The notes: generated by a model not told the origin, from the sequence alone. DNA of 64,000 bases from Akkermansiaceae bacterium UBA1315 (GCA_002307065.1 DBTN01000012.1:4139-68138), one strand, 5' to 3'. Numbered from the stretch's first letter, positions 34,091 through 42,892 are shown. Translations and numbers: made by a program.

Positions 34091-35281
34091 TCAAGAAGAG
34101 AACTGAGGCGCGGATTTTTCGCAGAAATCGATCGCGCGGTCACGGGCCCATCGGTCGGCGGCGGTGACGGCTTCCAAGCTGAGCGAGGGTTGAGTGACGT
34201 GAGCGTCCATCACTGCGGTGACGCATTTCCAAATTCCGGGAAATGGGATTTTCTCCGCGCGGAACGCCTCGACGGCGATTTCGTTCGCGGCGTTAAAAAC
34301 CGCAGGCAGCGTTCCACCGGTCAATCCGGCGCGGCGGGCGAGATCCAAGGCAGGGAAATCGGCAGTGCGCGGTGTTTCGAATTCGAGCTTGGCCAAGGTG
34401 GGGAAATCCAGCGGGCGCAATCCTCCTTTGATCCGATCCGGCCAGGTGAGGGCGTATTGGATTGGGAAACACATGTCGGTGCGGCTGAGTTGGGCGAGAA
34501 TCGAGCCATCGCGGAATTCGACCATCGAATGGATGATGCTCTGCGGATGGACGACCACATCGATGCGTTCCATGCCGATGCCAAAAAGCCAGCGCGCCTC
34601 GATCATTTCCAAGCCTTTGTTAAAAAGCGTGGCGGAATCGATGGTGATTTTTGGGCCCATTTCCCACGTCGGGTGCTTGAGCGCCTGAGCGGGCGTAACG
34701 TGTTCGAGCTTGGCCGCCGGGAGTTGGCGAAAGGGGCCTCCAGAGGCAGTCAGAATCAGTCGGGAAATTTCTTTTTCGCCACCGCGATGACCGTCGAGGC
34801 ATTGGAAAATCGCGTTGTGCTCGCTGTCGACCGGTAGCAATTTAACGCCGTGTTTTTCCGCTGCGGCGGTGATGATTTCCCCGGCCATGACGAGGATTTC
34901 CTTGGAGGCGACGGCTAGGTTTTTGCCTGCTTCGATGGCGGCGAGTGAGGGATGCAGGCCTGCGGTTCCAACGATCGAAACGAGGACGACGTCCGCATCC
35001 GCGAGGGTGGCCAGTTCGATCAGCCCTTCGGGACCGAGGTGAATTTTGACGTCGGCGGGGAGCAATGCGCGGAGCTCGTTTTCTTTCGACGAATCGTAGA
35101 GAGCGACGTGGCGGACACCGGTTTCGCGGGCCTGGCGGGCGAGTTTTTCGTAACTTCCGCAGGCGGCCAGAGCGATGATTTCGATGCGCTCCGGCAGCTC
35201 GCGGGCGACTTTGAGTGCGGAGGTACCGATCGATCCGGTGGATCCGAGAACGACGACGCGGCGTTTTTTTGCGGTGCTCAT
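34091..35281 (-). CDS. dxr: 1-deoxy-D-xylulose 5-phosphate reductoisomerase
   Basis: Dxr commits DXP to the MEP pathway of isoprenoid synthesis. The start MSTAKKRRVVVLGSTGSIGT gives the NADPH motif (LGSTGSIG) at residue 12 on; the longer frame to 35338 would overlap cdsA. ASKEILVMAGEII, LPVDSEHNAIFQCL and HPTWEMGPKITIDSATLFNK are the substrate and metal motifs. At 396 residues the length is normal. It overlaps the cdsA stop by 4 bp, a common cdsA-dxr pair. It should feed the carotenoid pathway in this window as well as other isoprenoids. Confidence 0.95.
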   Translation of the reverse strand: MSTAKKRRVVVLGSTGSIGTSALKVARELPERIEIIALAACGSYEKLARQARETGVRHVALYDSSKENELRALLPADVKIHLGPEGLIELATLADADVVLVSIVGTAGLHPSLAAIEAGKNLAVASKEILVMAGEIITAAAEKHGVKLLPVDSEHNAIFQCLDGHRGGEKEISRLILTASGGPFRQLPAAKLEHVTPAQALKHPTWEMGPKITIDSATLFNKGLEMIEARWLFGIGMERIDVVVHPQSIIHSMVEFRDGSILAQLSRTDMCFPIQYALTWPDRIKGGLRPLDFPTLAKLEFETPRTADFPALDLARRAGLTGGTLPAVFNAANEIAVEAFRAEKIPFPGIWKCVTAVMDAHVTQPSLSLEAVTAADRWARDRAIDFCEKSAPQFSS

Positions 35282-36183
35282 GCGTGCGGAAGCAGGACCC
35301 ATTTGATGTAGAAATACAGAGCTGGAGCGGTGAAGCAAAGGCTATCGATCAGATCGAGAGCGCCGCCAATTCCCGGGAGCATGTGACCGGAGTCCTTGGC
35401 GTTGAGCGAGCGCTTGACGACGCTTTCGGCGAGATCGCCGATGACGGCCAGGATGGCGAGCAGGAAGCCCAGGAAGATCACGTGGCCCCAGTTTTGGAAA
35501 ATGGCGAGGTGCTCCGGAAGCAGCGCATAAAGCCCGCAGGCCGCGAGTTGAGAGAAAAACAGGGCACCGACGAATCCCTCCCAGGTTTTCCCGGGGCTGA
35601 TGTGTGGGATCATTTTGTGTTTTCCGATGGCCGAACCGGTGATGTAGGCTCCCATGTCGGTGAATTTGGTGACCGCGATCATCCACAGAAGCACAAACGC
35701 CCCGGGCACTTGCGATTCGCCGGGAACGATAAAAACAAGGCGGGCCGAAAAATTGAAAAGAAACGCCAGATAGACAAAACCCGTCAGGGTCGCGGCCACG
35801 GATAGAAATGCCTCGATCCCGCGCACCGGGTAGCGGAGTTGCAGCGCGAAGGAACCGGCGATCAGAAGGAAGACGGCGAGCGCGTCGATATCAAGCGGCA
35901 CGGACGTTTCCCCTTGGATGTAGTTCGCGTAGAGTGTCGCGCAATAGACCACAGAAACGACGATTCCGAAAATCGGGAAACACTTGATTTCCGCATCGCG
36001 CAGCATTTTGAAATATTCGAACGTGGCCAATATCGCCAGCGCTCCGATCAGGCCAAGGTAGGCCCAGATATTCATGCTCGCGAAGGCGGCAGCGACGAGT
36101 CCCCAGAGGAGGAGCGTGCTTGTCGTGCGACGGACGAAGACGATCGCTTTCGAGGCAGCGGGTGTCGGCGGTGAGTCAGCCAT
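35278..36183 (-). CDS. cdsA: Phosphatidate cytidylyltransferase
   Basis: CdsA makes CDP-diacylglycerol from phosphatidate and CTP in the inner membrane. The 301-residue protein has about eight hydrophobic segments and the C-terminal signature SLNAKDSGHMLPGIGGALDL. The usual PGHGG...DR.DS form is varied to PGIGGALDLIDS, but the acidic Asp residues are kept. PGKTWEGFVGALF is the other conserved loop. It overlaps dxr by 4 bp. CDP-DAG is also the precursor of cardiolipin (cls at 58 kb). Confidence 0.92.
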   Translation of the reverse strand: MADSPPTPAASKAIVFVRRTTSTLLLWGLVAAAFASMNIWAYLGLIGALAILATFEYFKMLRDAEIKCFPIFGIVVSVVYCATLYANYIQGETSVPLDIDALAVFLLIAGSFALQLRYPVRGIEAFLSVAATLTGFVYLAFLFNFSARLVFIVPGESQVPGAFVLLWMIAVTKFTDMGAYITGSAIGKHKMIPHISPGKTWEGFVGALFFSQLAACGLYALLPEHLAIFQNWGHVIFLGFLLAILAVIGDLAESVVKRSLNAKDSGHMLPGIGGALDLIDSLCFTAPALYFYIKWVLLPHA

Positions 36184-36403
36184 GGGTTAGCTCATCCAAG
36201 ACGGCGGACCGGTTTGTGGCAACTCATTCCCGTGACTTTCCGCATCGTTTCAGGCAAATGATGTAACCGTCTGGAAATAGGCAGGCGGTAGAATCTCGGA
36301 GAAATTGCGGAAGTTTCCACTTGAGACGGGGATTTTACATAGTAAAAACTTGGAAGCCGGGAGCGATTCCGGCCAACGGAATCCCCCCACGTTCTCGATT
36401 GTA

Positions 36404-37465
36404 ATGAAACTCCCCCTCATTTTGGCTGCGGCCATTCTTGTGCCTATTTTTACGTGGCTCAATCACCGCGAATATCAAAAAAAGCTGAAACCGGTATTGC
36501 TCGAAGAAGTTCGCGCGGCTCTGCGATCTCCTGAACTGAAATCGCTGTCACCCGAGGTTTCAGAACGGGTCGAACTGGATCAGCTCGACGTTATCTTGCA
36601 CGGCGAGGCGCCGACCCCGGAACTGCGCGAAAAGGCGCGGGCGGCCGCAGATGCGGTATTGGGTGCGCGAGCGACCGAATCCCGGAATTTTATCACCGTG
36701 CCCGGCTGGTTGTCTTTGCAACGCACGCCGAGCGGTTCGGTCGCCACCGGTTTGGTTCCGGTGGAACTGCGTGAAAATCTGGTGAAGATGCTGAAAAAGG
36801 AGGGCTTTGCCGTCGATGCGGCTTCGTTGACATCCGAATATTTTGTCAAAGGTCCAGATTGGTTGTGGAAACCGGGTTTTGAGGCATGGCTGGTGGAATA
36901 CCTGAATGTTTCCGGCAGCCGTGAGATCGAGGCGGATCATGATGGAATCCGATTGAAAGGTGATTCGACTTTTGAACTGCGTAGCAAGTGGCTGGCGGAG
37001 CTAAAGTCGATGTTGCCTGGAGGAGTCAGCATCAAAGATGATTTTAAACTTTATCCGTCGATTTATCATCTGCCGGATTATGTTCGCTCATCGGCAATGG
37101 ATGGGGAGGCGTATATGAAGCTTTCCAAGGATCTGCAGGCGTCCGACATTTTTTTCGAGGTGGGATCGGCAGCGTTGAGTGAAGAGGAAATGCCGAAAAT
37201 TCTCCAATTGGCGGATACGATCAAGAACGCGGGAAAAGGAATCCAATATGTTCTCGGTGGCCACACCGACACCACCGGAGACTGGGAAACGAATGTGCGA
37301 CTCAGCCGCGAACGAGCCCAGGCGGTCGCTGCGAAGTTGATCGAATGCGGGGTGCCGGGTGAGTCGCTGGAAGTGATGGCCTTTGCTGCGTCCCAAGCCG
37401 TCGGATCGAATGATACGGAAATGAATCGAAGACTGAGCCGCCGGGTCGAAACCCTTGTGAAATAA
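36404..37465 (+). CDS. OmpA/MotB-type peptidoglycan-binding protein with N-terminal anchor
   Basis: From MKLPLILAAAILVPIFTWLN (ATG at 36404) the protein has 353 residues. An N-terminal signal or anchor helix is followed by a region resembling ArfA-like BON repeats (LSLQRTPSGSVATGLVPVEL). The C terminus is an OmpA domain: IFFEVGSAALSEEEMPKILQ and the peptidoglycan-binding YVLGGHTDTTGDWETNVRLS with SRERAQAV. It therefore probably links an envelope complex to the cell wall. The leader contains a C6 run 15 nt before the start. The HHH-like gene follows 59 bp later. Confidence 0.82.
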   Translation: MKLPLILAAAILVPIFTWLNHREYQKKLKPVLLEEVRAALRSPELKSLSPEVSERVELDQLDVILHGEAPTPELREKARAAADAVLGARATESRNFITVPGWLSLQRTPSGSVATGLVPVELRENLVKMLKKEGFAVDAASLTSEYFVKGPDWLWKPGFEAWLVEYLNVSGSREIEADHDGIRLKGDSTFELRSKWLAELKSMLPGGVSIKDDFKLYPSIYHLPDYVRSSAMDGEAYMKLSKDLQASDIFFEVGSAALSEEEMPKILQLADTIKNAGKGIQYVLGGHTDTTGDWETNVRLSRERAQAVAAKLIECGVPGESLEVMAFAASQAVGSNDTEMNRRLSRRVETLVK

Positions 37466-37524
37466 TAACATTCTTAAACCTGCCAAAAACGAAACCAAAC
37501 GCATTTTAAACTCCCCCCTCATTC

Positions 37525-38106
37525 ATGGATCCGATCAAATATTTTGTTGTTCATAGCGGGCTGTTGCTCGCCGTCTTAGGTATATTAACTTTCATCTTGG
37601 GCTTGATCCTCGGACTGCTTCTTGCGGGAAATCCGGAACAAAAGGCGGAACTTGCCGCGGCTAGGAAAGATCTGGATTTTTGTGTGCGTGAGCGGCGGGA
37701 CTTGGAGAACACTCTCAAGGTCGTCCGAGCAGAATGTTTCGGAGCGGAGAAGCATGCCGGAAGTTATGCCGCCGAGCTTCTCAAACTGCGTTCCCGGCAG
37801 CAGACTTATTACTCGCAGCACACGGAAGGAGGAAATGTTCACTTTGATTCGATGTTTGGATTTCTCTATATGGTGCCACCGAAGGAAACGGATGATCTTA
37901 CCGAAATCAAAGGAGTGGGAGAGATTTTAGGGGCAAAGCTGAATGAGTATGGTGTTTACACGTTTCGCCAGGTTGCCGTCTGGGATGAAGATATGGCGGG
38001 GCGGTTTGCGGACCGTTTGGACGCCTTTAAAGAGAGGGTCATTTGGGACGATTGGATCGGCCAGGCGAACGATCTCCACTTCAAAAAATACGGCGAGCGA
38101 TTGTAG
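37525..38106 (+). CDS. Membrane-anchored protein with C-terminal helix-hairpin-helix-like domain
   Basis: The 193-residue protein starts with one membrane helix (LLLAVLGILTFILGLILGLL), then a coiled coil (KAELAAARKDLDFCVRERRD) and a C-terminal domain DDLTEIKGVGEILGAKLNEY and YTFRQVAVWDEDMAGRFADR. That last part matches the predicted 5' nuclease/HHH-like domain found at the C terminus of many envelope proteins, where it probably binds DNA or protein. It follows the OmpA-type gene in the same direction. A terminator lies 32 bp after it. Confidence 0.72.
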   Translation: MDPIKYFVVHSGLLLAVLGILTFILGLILGLLLAGNPEQKAELAAARKDLDFCVRERRDLENTLKVVRAECFGAEKHAGSYAAELLKLRSRQQTYYSQHTEGGNVHFDSMFGFLYMVPPKETDDLTEIKGVGEILGAKLNEYGVYTFRQVAVWDEDMAGRFADRLDAFKERVIWDDWIGQANDLHFKKYGERL

Positions 38107-38137
38107 TGGCGACTGCTGATTGAGATTCAGTTTTACC

Positions 38138-38172
38138 GGCCATCGTTCCTCAAAGGGGCGATGGCTTTTTTA
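38138..38172 (+). terminator. Intrinsic terminator after the HHH-like gene
   Basis: GCCATCG (38139-38145), 13-nt loop, CGATGGC (38159-38165), then TTTTTT. It closes the OmpA/HHH-like gene pair. Confidence 0.85.
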
Positions 38173-38282
38173 ATGACGTGGGAGAAACTTTCGAAATTTT
38201 TTGCAACCTTTCATCCGCGGTGAGGTTTCTTGATCATGCGAATACCGCTAACCGGTTCGCTCATTCTAACAAAAATCATATC

Positions 38283-38702
38283 ATGAAAATCACCAATCTG
38301 TTCGTGGCTGCCGCGTTGCTCGGATCCGCCGCATTTGTCTCCGCACAAGATAAGCCAAAACGCCCACCGGTTCCGCCGGAAATTCTTGAGAAATTCGACA
38401 CCGATCAAGACGGAGTGCTTTCTAAAGAAGAGCGCGAAGCCATGCATGCTGAGCGCAAAAAGGAAATGCTCGAAAAGTATGACACCGACAAGGATGGCAA
38501 GTTGAGTGAGGAAGAGAAGGCGGTCGCAAAAGCGGATCGCGAAAAGGAGATGCTGGAAAAATTTGATACCGATGGCGACGGCAAGCTCAGCGAAGAAGAG
38601 CGCGAGGCGATGCCGAAACCTCCTCGCGGGGAACGGGGACCGGGTGGTCCGGAAGGGGGAGCTCCAGATGGTCCGCCACCCGGCGAACCGATGGATCTCT
38701 GA
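38283..38702 (+). CDS. Exported EF-hand protein with three calcium-binding loops
   Basis: The 139-residue protein starts MKITNLFVAAALLGSAAFVS, a Sec signal peptide cleaved after VSA. Three near-identical EF-hand loops follow: DTDQDGVLSKEE, DTDKDGKLSEEE and DTDGDGKLSEEE, joined by basic helices (REAMHAERKKEMLEK). The C terminus is Pro/Gly-rich (GPGGPEGGAPDGPPPGEPMD). All Ca-ligand positions look intact. It is likely a periplasmic or outer-surface calcium-binding protein. It is monocistronic between two terminators. Confidence 0.88.
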   Translation: MKITNLFVAAALLGSAAFVSAQDKPKRPPVPPEILEKFDTDQDGVLSKEEREAMHAERKKEMLEKYDTDKDGKLSEEEKAVAKADREKEMLEKFDTDGDGKLSEEEREAMPKPPRGERGPGGPEGGAPDGPPPGEPMDL

Positions 38703-38728
38703 ACCCTCACCACTCGTTCGGTTTCATG

Positions 38729-38760
38729 CCGAACCGGTTTCGGCCGGTTCGGTTTTTTTA
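38729..38760 (+). terminator. Intrinsic terminator after the EF-hand gene
   Basis: CCGAACCGG, loop TTTCGG, CCGGTTCGG, then seven T. The stem is perfect and its T-tract runs right up to the end of the convergent dynamin-like gene (stop at 38758-38760). Confidence 0.9.
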
Positions 38761-40473
38761 CAACTCCTGTTCGATGGCTTTCAGCGTAAGGAACAGTTCC
38801 TTCCAACGTTGGAGCCTAGGTTCGACGGCGGATTTTTCCTTTGCGAGATGTTTCCGGACGGCTCCGAGCGTGTCGGTATAGTCCTGAAAAACGATTCGCA
38901 GCGCTTCTTCGTAGTCCGCCCGCAAGGTGCTGGCAAAAAGGCCGCAGGTGTCGAGAAGGCGTTCCTGGAACTCTGCGACGAGCGTTTTTCGGGTGATCAG
39001 AGCGATCGCCACCCCTCCGCAAAAAAAGGCGGCCGAGGCGGAGCAGAGGATGGCAGGCAGCCAGGGGACCGAGCAAATTCCACAAATCGCGCCGGCCGTC
39101 AGCAGGAAGAGGGTGGTAAAGGTGAAGGATTTCAGTGCGAGGTTTCGCCGGCGCAGTTCCTTGTCCAATTGATGGCGCACCTTCAGATTGCTGATTCCCT
39201 GACGTGCGGCGCGACCGAGCTGTTGGATGAAACGCCGTTGTGCGGTGAAAAGGCTTTCATCGATGGAGTCGACTTTCCCGAGATCAATTCCCAGGTTTTG
39301 TTGGACTCTCTCATCCAGATTGCTCCAGTGAGTTCTGCAAACCTCGGCCACCTCCGCGCTGTCGGTTTTTGCGACTGCCTCAACGGCGGCCTGCAATCGC
39401 TCTACAAAAAGAGCCTCCATTTTTTGACCGGTGCGGTCTCCGACAAACAGGCGGAAAATTGAACGAATGGCCCCCAAGTGGCGACGGAGTTGCTTGGAAA
39501 CCACGACCGCTTCGGTTTGGAAAACCTCTGCGACTTCGGAAAGATGCCGTGGAAGCCGGATCACAAACTGCTCCCGCATCCGATCAATTTCCCGTTCGAT
39601 TTCTTCGAGGAAACGACCTTGGATGTTGAGATTTCTGGATTGGTCTTCGATGCGGTCTTCGATCAGTCGCAGAGCGTAAGCGGATTGGGCGCGCCAAGTC
39701 TCAAGCGACTGACGACGACCGCGAGAATGACAAATTTCCCGTGAAATATGGGCCTCTAAGGCGGCGAACCCGCTGCGATCGAGCTTGGTGGCATCGGGCG
39801 ATAGGGATTTTTTCGCCTCGATCGCTTGTTTCGCCGAAACCGGAAAGATCGGAGGCACCCGGCCAAGGCGTTTCATCGACAGATCCCGGATGTGACCCAA
39901 AATGACCGGGGTATCGACCGGGTCACGTTGATCGACCTGCTGAAGAATAAACACCACACGGGGAAAAACCGCTTCCGGTAAGCGCGAGATAAAGTCCCAA
40001 GTGGCGGAGCCCCACGGATTTGAAATCGGAAAAACGATCAGGATCAGATCGGCCTCATCGATGAAGGGACGGGTAAATTGTTCGTGGCCTTTGACAATCG
40101 AGTTGGTCCCTGGGGTGTCGATCAGATGAAAATTTCGAAGGACGTCGATCGGTCGGCGACGTTCTTCGAAAACTGCATTGATCTCGGACGTTTTCGCGAA
40201 GGGGCCATGACGGTGCCAGGTGACTCGATGGGTTTCCGGGACGGGGCTGATCTTGCAGATGTCACGTCCGAACAACCCGTTAAGAAGCGACGATCTGCCG
40301 GAATTCACCTCGCCGCAAACGACGAAAAGAAACGGTTTTCCCAAACCTTCGCGAAGTTCATCGAAAGGCAAGTGTTCGGAGAGATCCGTGTGGGTTTCCT
40401 CTCCAAGCGAGACGATGCCGCGCATCACCCCGGCCAGCCGGTCGCGCGACGAGAAGTAGCGCTCGCCAAACAT
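38758..40473 (-). CDS. Dynamin-like membrane GTPase with altered P-loop
   Basis: The 571-residue protein has an N-terminal GTPase domain, a long helical region and two membrane helices near residues 435-490 (LFLLTAGAICGICSVPWLPA, AAFFCGGVAIALI), the layout of bacterial dynamin-like proteins that remodel membranes. G1 is CGEVNSGRSSLLNGLFG, where Arg60 replaces the near-invariant P-loop Lys. G3 is LIDTPGTNS. The G4 position reads QQVDQRDP instead of (N/T)KxD. GTP binding may be weak or altered. It is followed 20 bp downstream-side by the deacetylase gene's end, in the same direction. Confidence 0.8.
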   Translation of the reverse strand: MFGERYFSSRDRLAGVMRGIVSLGEETHTDLSEHLPFDELREGLGKPFLFVVCGEVNSGRSSLLNGLFGRDICKISPVPETHRVTWHRHGPFAKTSEINAVFEERRRPIDVLRNFHLIDTPGTNSIVKGHEQFTRPFIDEADLILIVFPISNPWGSATWDFISRLPEAVFPRVVFILQQVDQRDPVDTPVILGHIRDLSMKRLGRVPPIFPVSAKQAIEAKKSLSPDATKLDRSGFAALEAHISREICHSRGRRQSLETWRAQSAYALRLIEDRIEDQSRNLNIQGRFLEEIEREIDRMREQFVIRLPRHLSEVAEVFQTEAVVVSKQLRRHLGAIRSIFRLFVGDRTGQKMEALFVERLQAAVEAVAKTDSAEVAEVCRTHWSNLDERVQQNLGIDLGKVDSIDESLFTAQRRFIQQLGRAARQGISNLKVRHQLDKELRRRNLALKSFTFTTLFLLTAGAICGICSVPWLPAILCSASAAFFCGGVAIALITRKTLVAEFQERLLDTCGLFASTLRADYEEALRIVFQDYTDTLGAVRKHLAKEKSAVEPRLQRWKELFLTLKAIEQEL

Positions 40474-40493
40474 GCTTTCCGCCAGGTTTGAAA

Positions 40494-41423
40494 TCAGGGC
40501 GTTGGAGCGGTGACGGTGGTTTGCGCCGTGGCGCTTTCGACTTTCATCGCGAGCAGTTGCGAAACCGTGACAAATTTAAAACCGCGGCGGAGGAGCCCAT
40601 CGATTGTCGCAGGCATCGCATCCACCGTTTGGCTGTGAAGGTCGTGGGCGAGTACGATACCACCCGCGCTGGTGCCGGAAAGGATTCGTGAAGTGACAAC
40701 GCTAGGACCGGGGCGCTTCCAATCGAGAGGGTCGACCGACCAAAGAATCGTTGGGTAACCAAACTCAGCATGAACCATTTCGCGCTGGCGCTGAAGAAGT
40801 CCGCCATAAGGAGGGCGCATCGTGCGTGGCTGCACACCGGCGGCGCGGCCAATGGCGTCCCGGCAGCGGCTCAATTCACTGCGAACTTCGGAGTCGCTTA
40901 ATTTGCTGAGCAATCGATGGGTGTGCGTGTGGTTTCCAATTTCGTGACCTTCGGCAACCGTGCGGCGGACGATTTGTGGATAGAGGTCGACGCTGCGACC
41001 GATGACGTAAAAGGTGGCTTTCACGTTGCGTGCGCGGAGCATATCCAGCAGGCGCGGGGTGTTCTGCGGATGGGGGCCATCGTCGAACGTCAGAGCGATG
41101 TAATTTCCAGAAACCATCACCCGCGAAAAGGTGACCCCGGCATTTTTGGAAAAGTCGGATCCAAGATTGTTATCAGGATTGCGCGGAACCGCTCCTTGGA
41201 CTGGCGGCGTGCGATAGTTTGAATTTGAGGCGGTCTTGATCGGCGCTGCGGGGCTGGAACCGGTCGGTTTCAAAGGTGCCGCCGCCGTGCAACTGCTCAG
41301 AGATGCGGTGAGCATCAAAAATCCGCGGCGGGAAAGCGTCGAGAGACCGGTTTTCTCCTCAGCGTCGCTTTCCAGCGTGCGGGTAAGAAATTTGTAGCCG
41401 AGTGTGTGGAGCGGGCTTTTCAT
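40494..41423 (-). CDS. Polysaccharide deacetylase (NodB domain), probable Tat lipoprotein
   Basis: From MKSPLHTLGYKFLTRTLESD (ATG at 41423) the protein has 309 residues. A twin-arginine motif SRRGFLMLTASLSSC ends in a lipobox Cys, implying Tat export and lipid anchoring, though the stretch before RR is unusually long. The NodB domain has YIALTFDDGPHPQNTPRLLD (catalytic/metal Asp pair), GHEIGNHTHTHRLL (metal His) and RPPYGG. It would remove N-acetyl groups from peptidoglycan or an exopolysaccharide. The dynamin-like gene follows 20 bp later in the same direction. Confidence 0.86.
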   Translation of the reverse strand: MKSPLHTLGYKFLTRTLESDAEEKTGLSTLSRRGFLMLTASLSSCTAAAPLKPTGSSPAAPIKTASNSNYRTPPVQGAVPRNPDNNLGSDFSKNAGVTFSRVMVSGNYIALTFDDGPHPQNTPRLLDMLRARNVKATFYVIGRSVDLYPQIVRRTVAEGHEIGNHTHTHRLLSKLSDSEVRSELSRCRDAIGRAAGVQPRTMRPPYGGLLQRQREMVHAEFGYPTILWSVDPLDWKRPGPSVVTSRILSGTSAGGIVLAHDLHSQTVDAMPATIDGLLRRGFKFVTVSQLLAMKVESATAQTTVTAPTP

Positions 41424-41489
41424 GGAAAGTGGGGACGTGGAGATTGGTTGCGACGCTAGCGGTCGGGTCGGCAATGTCACGTCTATCTT

Positions 41490-42362
41490 TTACGCGTCAT
41501 TGGTTATAAACCGCTCAAGAATCGGGCGGAGGGATTCCTTTTTCTTATGAGGCCAGAGCGTTTGAGCGGTCATGATCGCACCGTCGAGCGAACGGTGCTC
41601 AGGCCACGAGGGGGCGGTAGGGATTTTTGGGATGGCCGCGATGAGCACGGCCTTGGCGGCGGCGACGTTGGCGTGGAGATGGGCGACGACGGCATCGGCG
41701 GTGACTGGCGTTTCATCGGTTTTCCAGCAGTCGTAATCGGTGACCATCGCCAGCGTTGCCAGCGCGATTTCGGCTTCGCGAGCGAGTTTTGCTTCGGGCA
41801 GATTGGTCATGCCGACGACGTCGAAACCGAGTTGTCGATTTGCTTCACTTTCCGCACGGGTGGAAAAAGCCGGGCCGTCCATGTTGACGTAGGTGCCGCG
41901 ATCATGGACGCGTAAACCGGTTTCGACCGACGATTCACGCAGGATTTCCCGCAGCCCGGCGCTGACCGGTTCGCCGAAGGAGACGTGGGCGACGATGCCA
42001 CCGCCAAAAAAGGTGTGATGCTCGCGGCGGCTTGTTCGGTCGAAATATTGGTCGGGCAGAACGACATCGCGCGGCTGGTAATTTTCCTTCAAACTGCCGA
42101 CCGCAGTGACGCAGATCAGCCAACGGACGCCCAAGCTGCGGAGCGCCCAAAGGTTCGCACGGTGATTGATTTCCGTCGGTAGAAGTCGATGGCCCCGGCC
42201 ATGGCGAGGGAGGAACCAGACCTGTCGGCCGGCGAGAATTCCACCGATCAGCGCGTCCGATGGCTCGCCAAAAGGGGTTTTCATGACCCGCTCCTCGGTT
42301 TTTTCGAATCCTTCGAGTTCGTAGAGTCCGCTTCCTCCGATGATGCCAATGGCTGCTCCCAT
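41490..42362 (-). CDS. mtnP: S-methyl-5'-thioadenosine phosphorylase
   Basis: MtnP cleaves methylthioadenosine with phosphate to adenine and methylthioribose 1-phosphate in methionine salvage. The start MGAAIGIIGGSGLYELEGFE (ATG at 42362) is the family's. WFLPRHGRGHRLLPTEINHR is the phosphate/ribose loop, and MDGPAFSTRAESEANRQLG and GMTNLPEAKLAREAEIALA are the base-site motifs that separate MTA phosphorylase from other PNPs. At 290 residues the size is standard. No other salvage genes are adjacent. Confidence 0.92.
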   Translation of the reverse strand: MGAAIGIIGGSGLYELEGFEKTEERVMKTPFGEPSDALIGGILAGRQVWFLPRHGRGHRLLPTEINHRANLWALRSLGVRWLICVTAVGSLKENYQPRDVVLPDQYFDRTSRREHHTFFGGGIVAHVSFGEPVSAGLREILRESSVETGLRVHDRGTYVNMDGPAFSTRAESEANRQLGFDVVGMTNLPEAKLAREAEIALATLAMVTDYDCWKTDETPVTADAVVAHLHANVAAAKAVLIAAIPKIPTAPSWPEHRSLDGAIMTAQTLWPHKKKESLRPILERFITNDA

Positions 42363-42448
42363 GCCGGTTTTTAGCGATCGCTTGACCACGCAGCAAGGCG
42401 GGATGGGCGATCCTCAAAAAGAATCGGCGTCATTTCGCAAAGCGGATT

Positions 42449-42477
42449 TTGACTTCCGCGGTCCGCGTTGTTAAACC
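42449..42477 (+). promoter_or_regulatory. Probable promoter of the tRNA-Arg gene
   Basis: TTGACT (42449-42454), 17-nt spacer, TAAACC (42472-42477), ending 11 bp before the tRNA 5' end. The -35 is good, the -10 weak. Confidence 0.4.
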
Positions 42478-42488
42478 GCTGCCGTAAC

Positions 42489-42562
42489 GCGCCTGTAGCT
42501 CAGCTGGATAGAGCACCCGCCTTCTAAGCGGACGGTCACTGGTTCGAATCCAGTCAGGCGCG
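42489..42562 (+). tRNA. tRNA-Arg (anticodon UCU)
   Basis: A full cloverleaf is seen. The acceptor stem GCGCCTG pairs with CAGGCGC with discriminator G. The D arm is GCTC/GAGC, the anticodon loop CTTCTAA has anticodon TCT (reads AGA/AGG), and the T arm is ACTGG-TTCGAAT-CCAGT. The CCA end is not encoded. The first anticodon stem pair is mismatched (C-A). tRNA-Arg(UCU) is one of the known targets of mnm5U34 modification. Confidence 0.96.
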
Positions 42563-42576
42563 CTTTGATTTTTTGA

Positions 42577-42804
42577 TTAGCGGCAGACGCTGCAACTGCC
42601 GCCGCGTTCGGAGCAGTTTTTACAACTGCTGCAGTTCCGGCAGGCGGTGCAGGTGCCGGAGGGGCTGCAAGTGGCATTTTCGTAGAGCGACGAGCAACAG
42701 CTTGCGGGGAGCCCGGAAGTTTTGACGGCGACCGGCTGAAAGGTCGGGGAGGCGCAGCTGGTGAAAAACGCGGCAGCGAAAATGGGAGCAAGGAGTTGTT
42801 TCAT
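42577..42804 (-). CDS. Small Cys-rich lipoprotein
   Basis: The 75-residue protein starts MKQLLAPIFAAAFFTSCASP, a lipoprotein signal with lipobox FTSC. The mature part carries many cysteines, mostly in the C-terminal CTACRNCSSCKNCSERGG plus SCSVC, spaced CxxC-like. This may bind metal or form disulfides; no family is recognised. An ATG at 42822 would add six residues before the signal and is less likely. The gene ends 14 bp from the tRNA 3' end, convergent with it. Confidence 0.65.
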   Translation of the reverse strand: MKQLLAPIFAAAFFTSCASPTFQPVAVKTSGLPASCCSSLYENATCSPSGTCTACRNCSSCKNCSERGGSCSVCR

Positions 42805-42892
42805 GGTGGGGTGCGCATTCACTCAAACGGTGTTTCGTTCGGGACGCGAGACAATACGGATGCTGGCAACTCGGCTGCCTGATTTTTTTTCC

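Noticed and set aside
42489..42562. tRNA-associated integration site
   Set aside because: I found no integrase gene and no repeat of the tRNA 3' end in the window.
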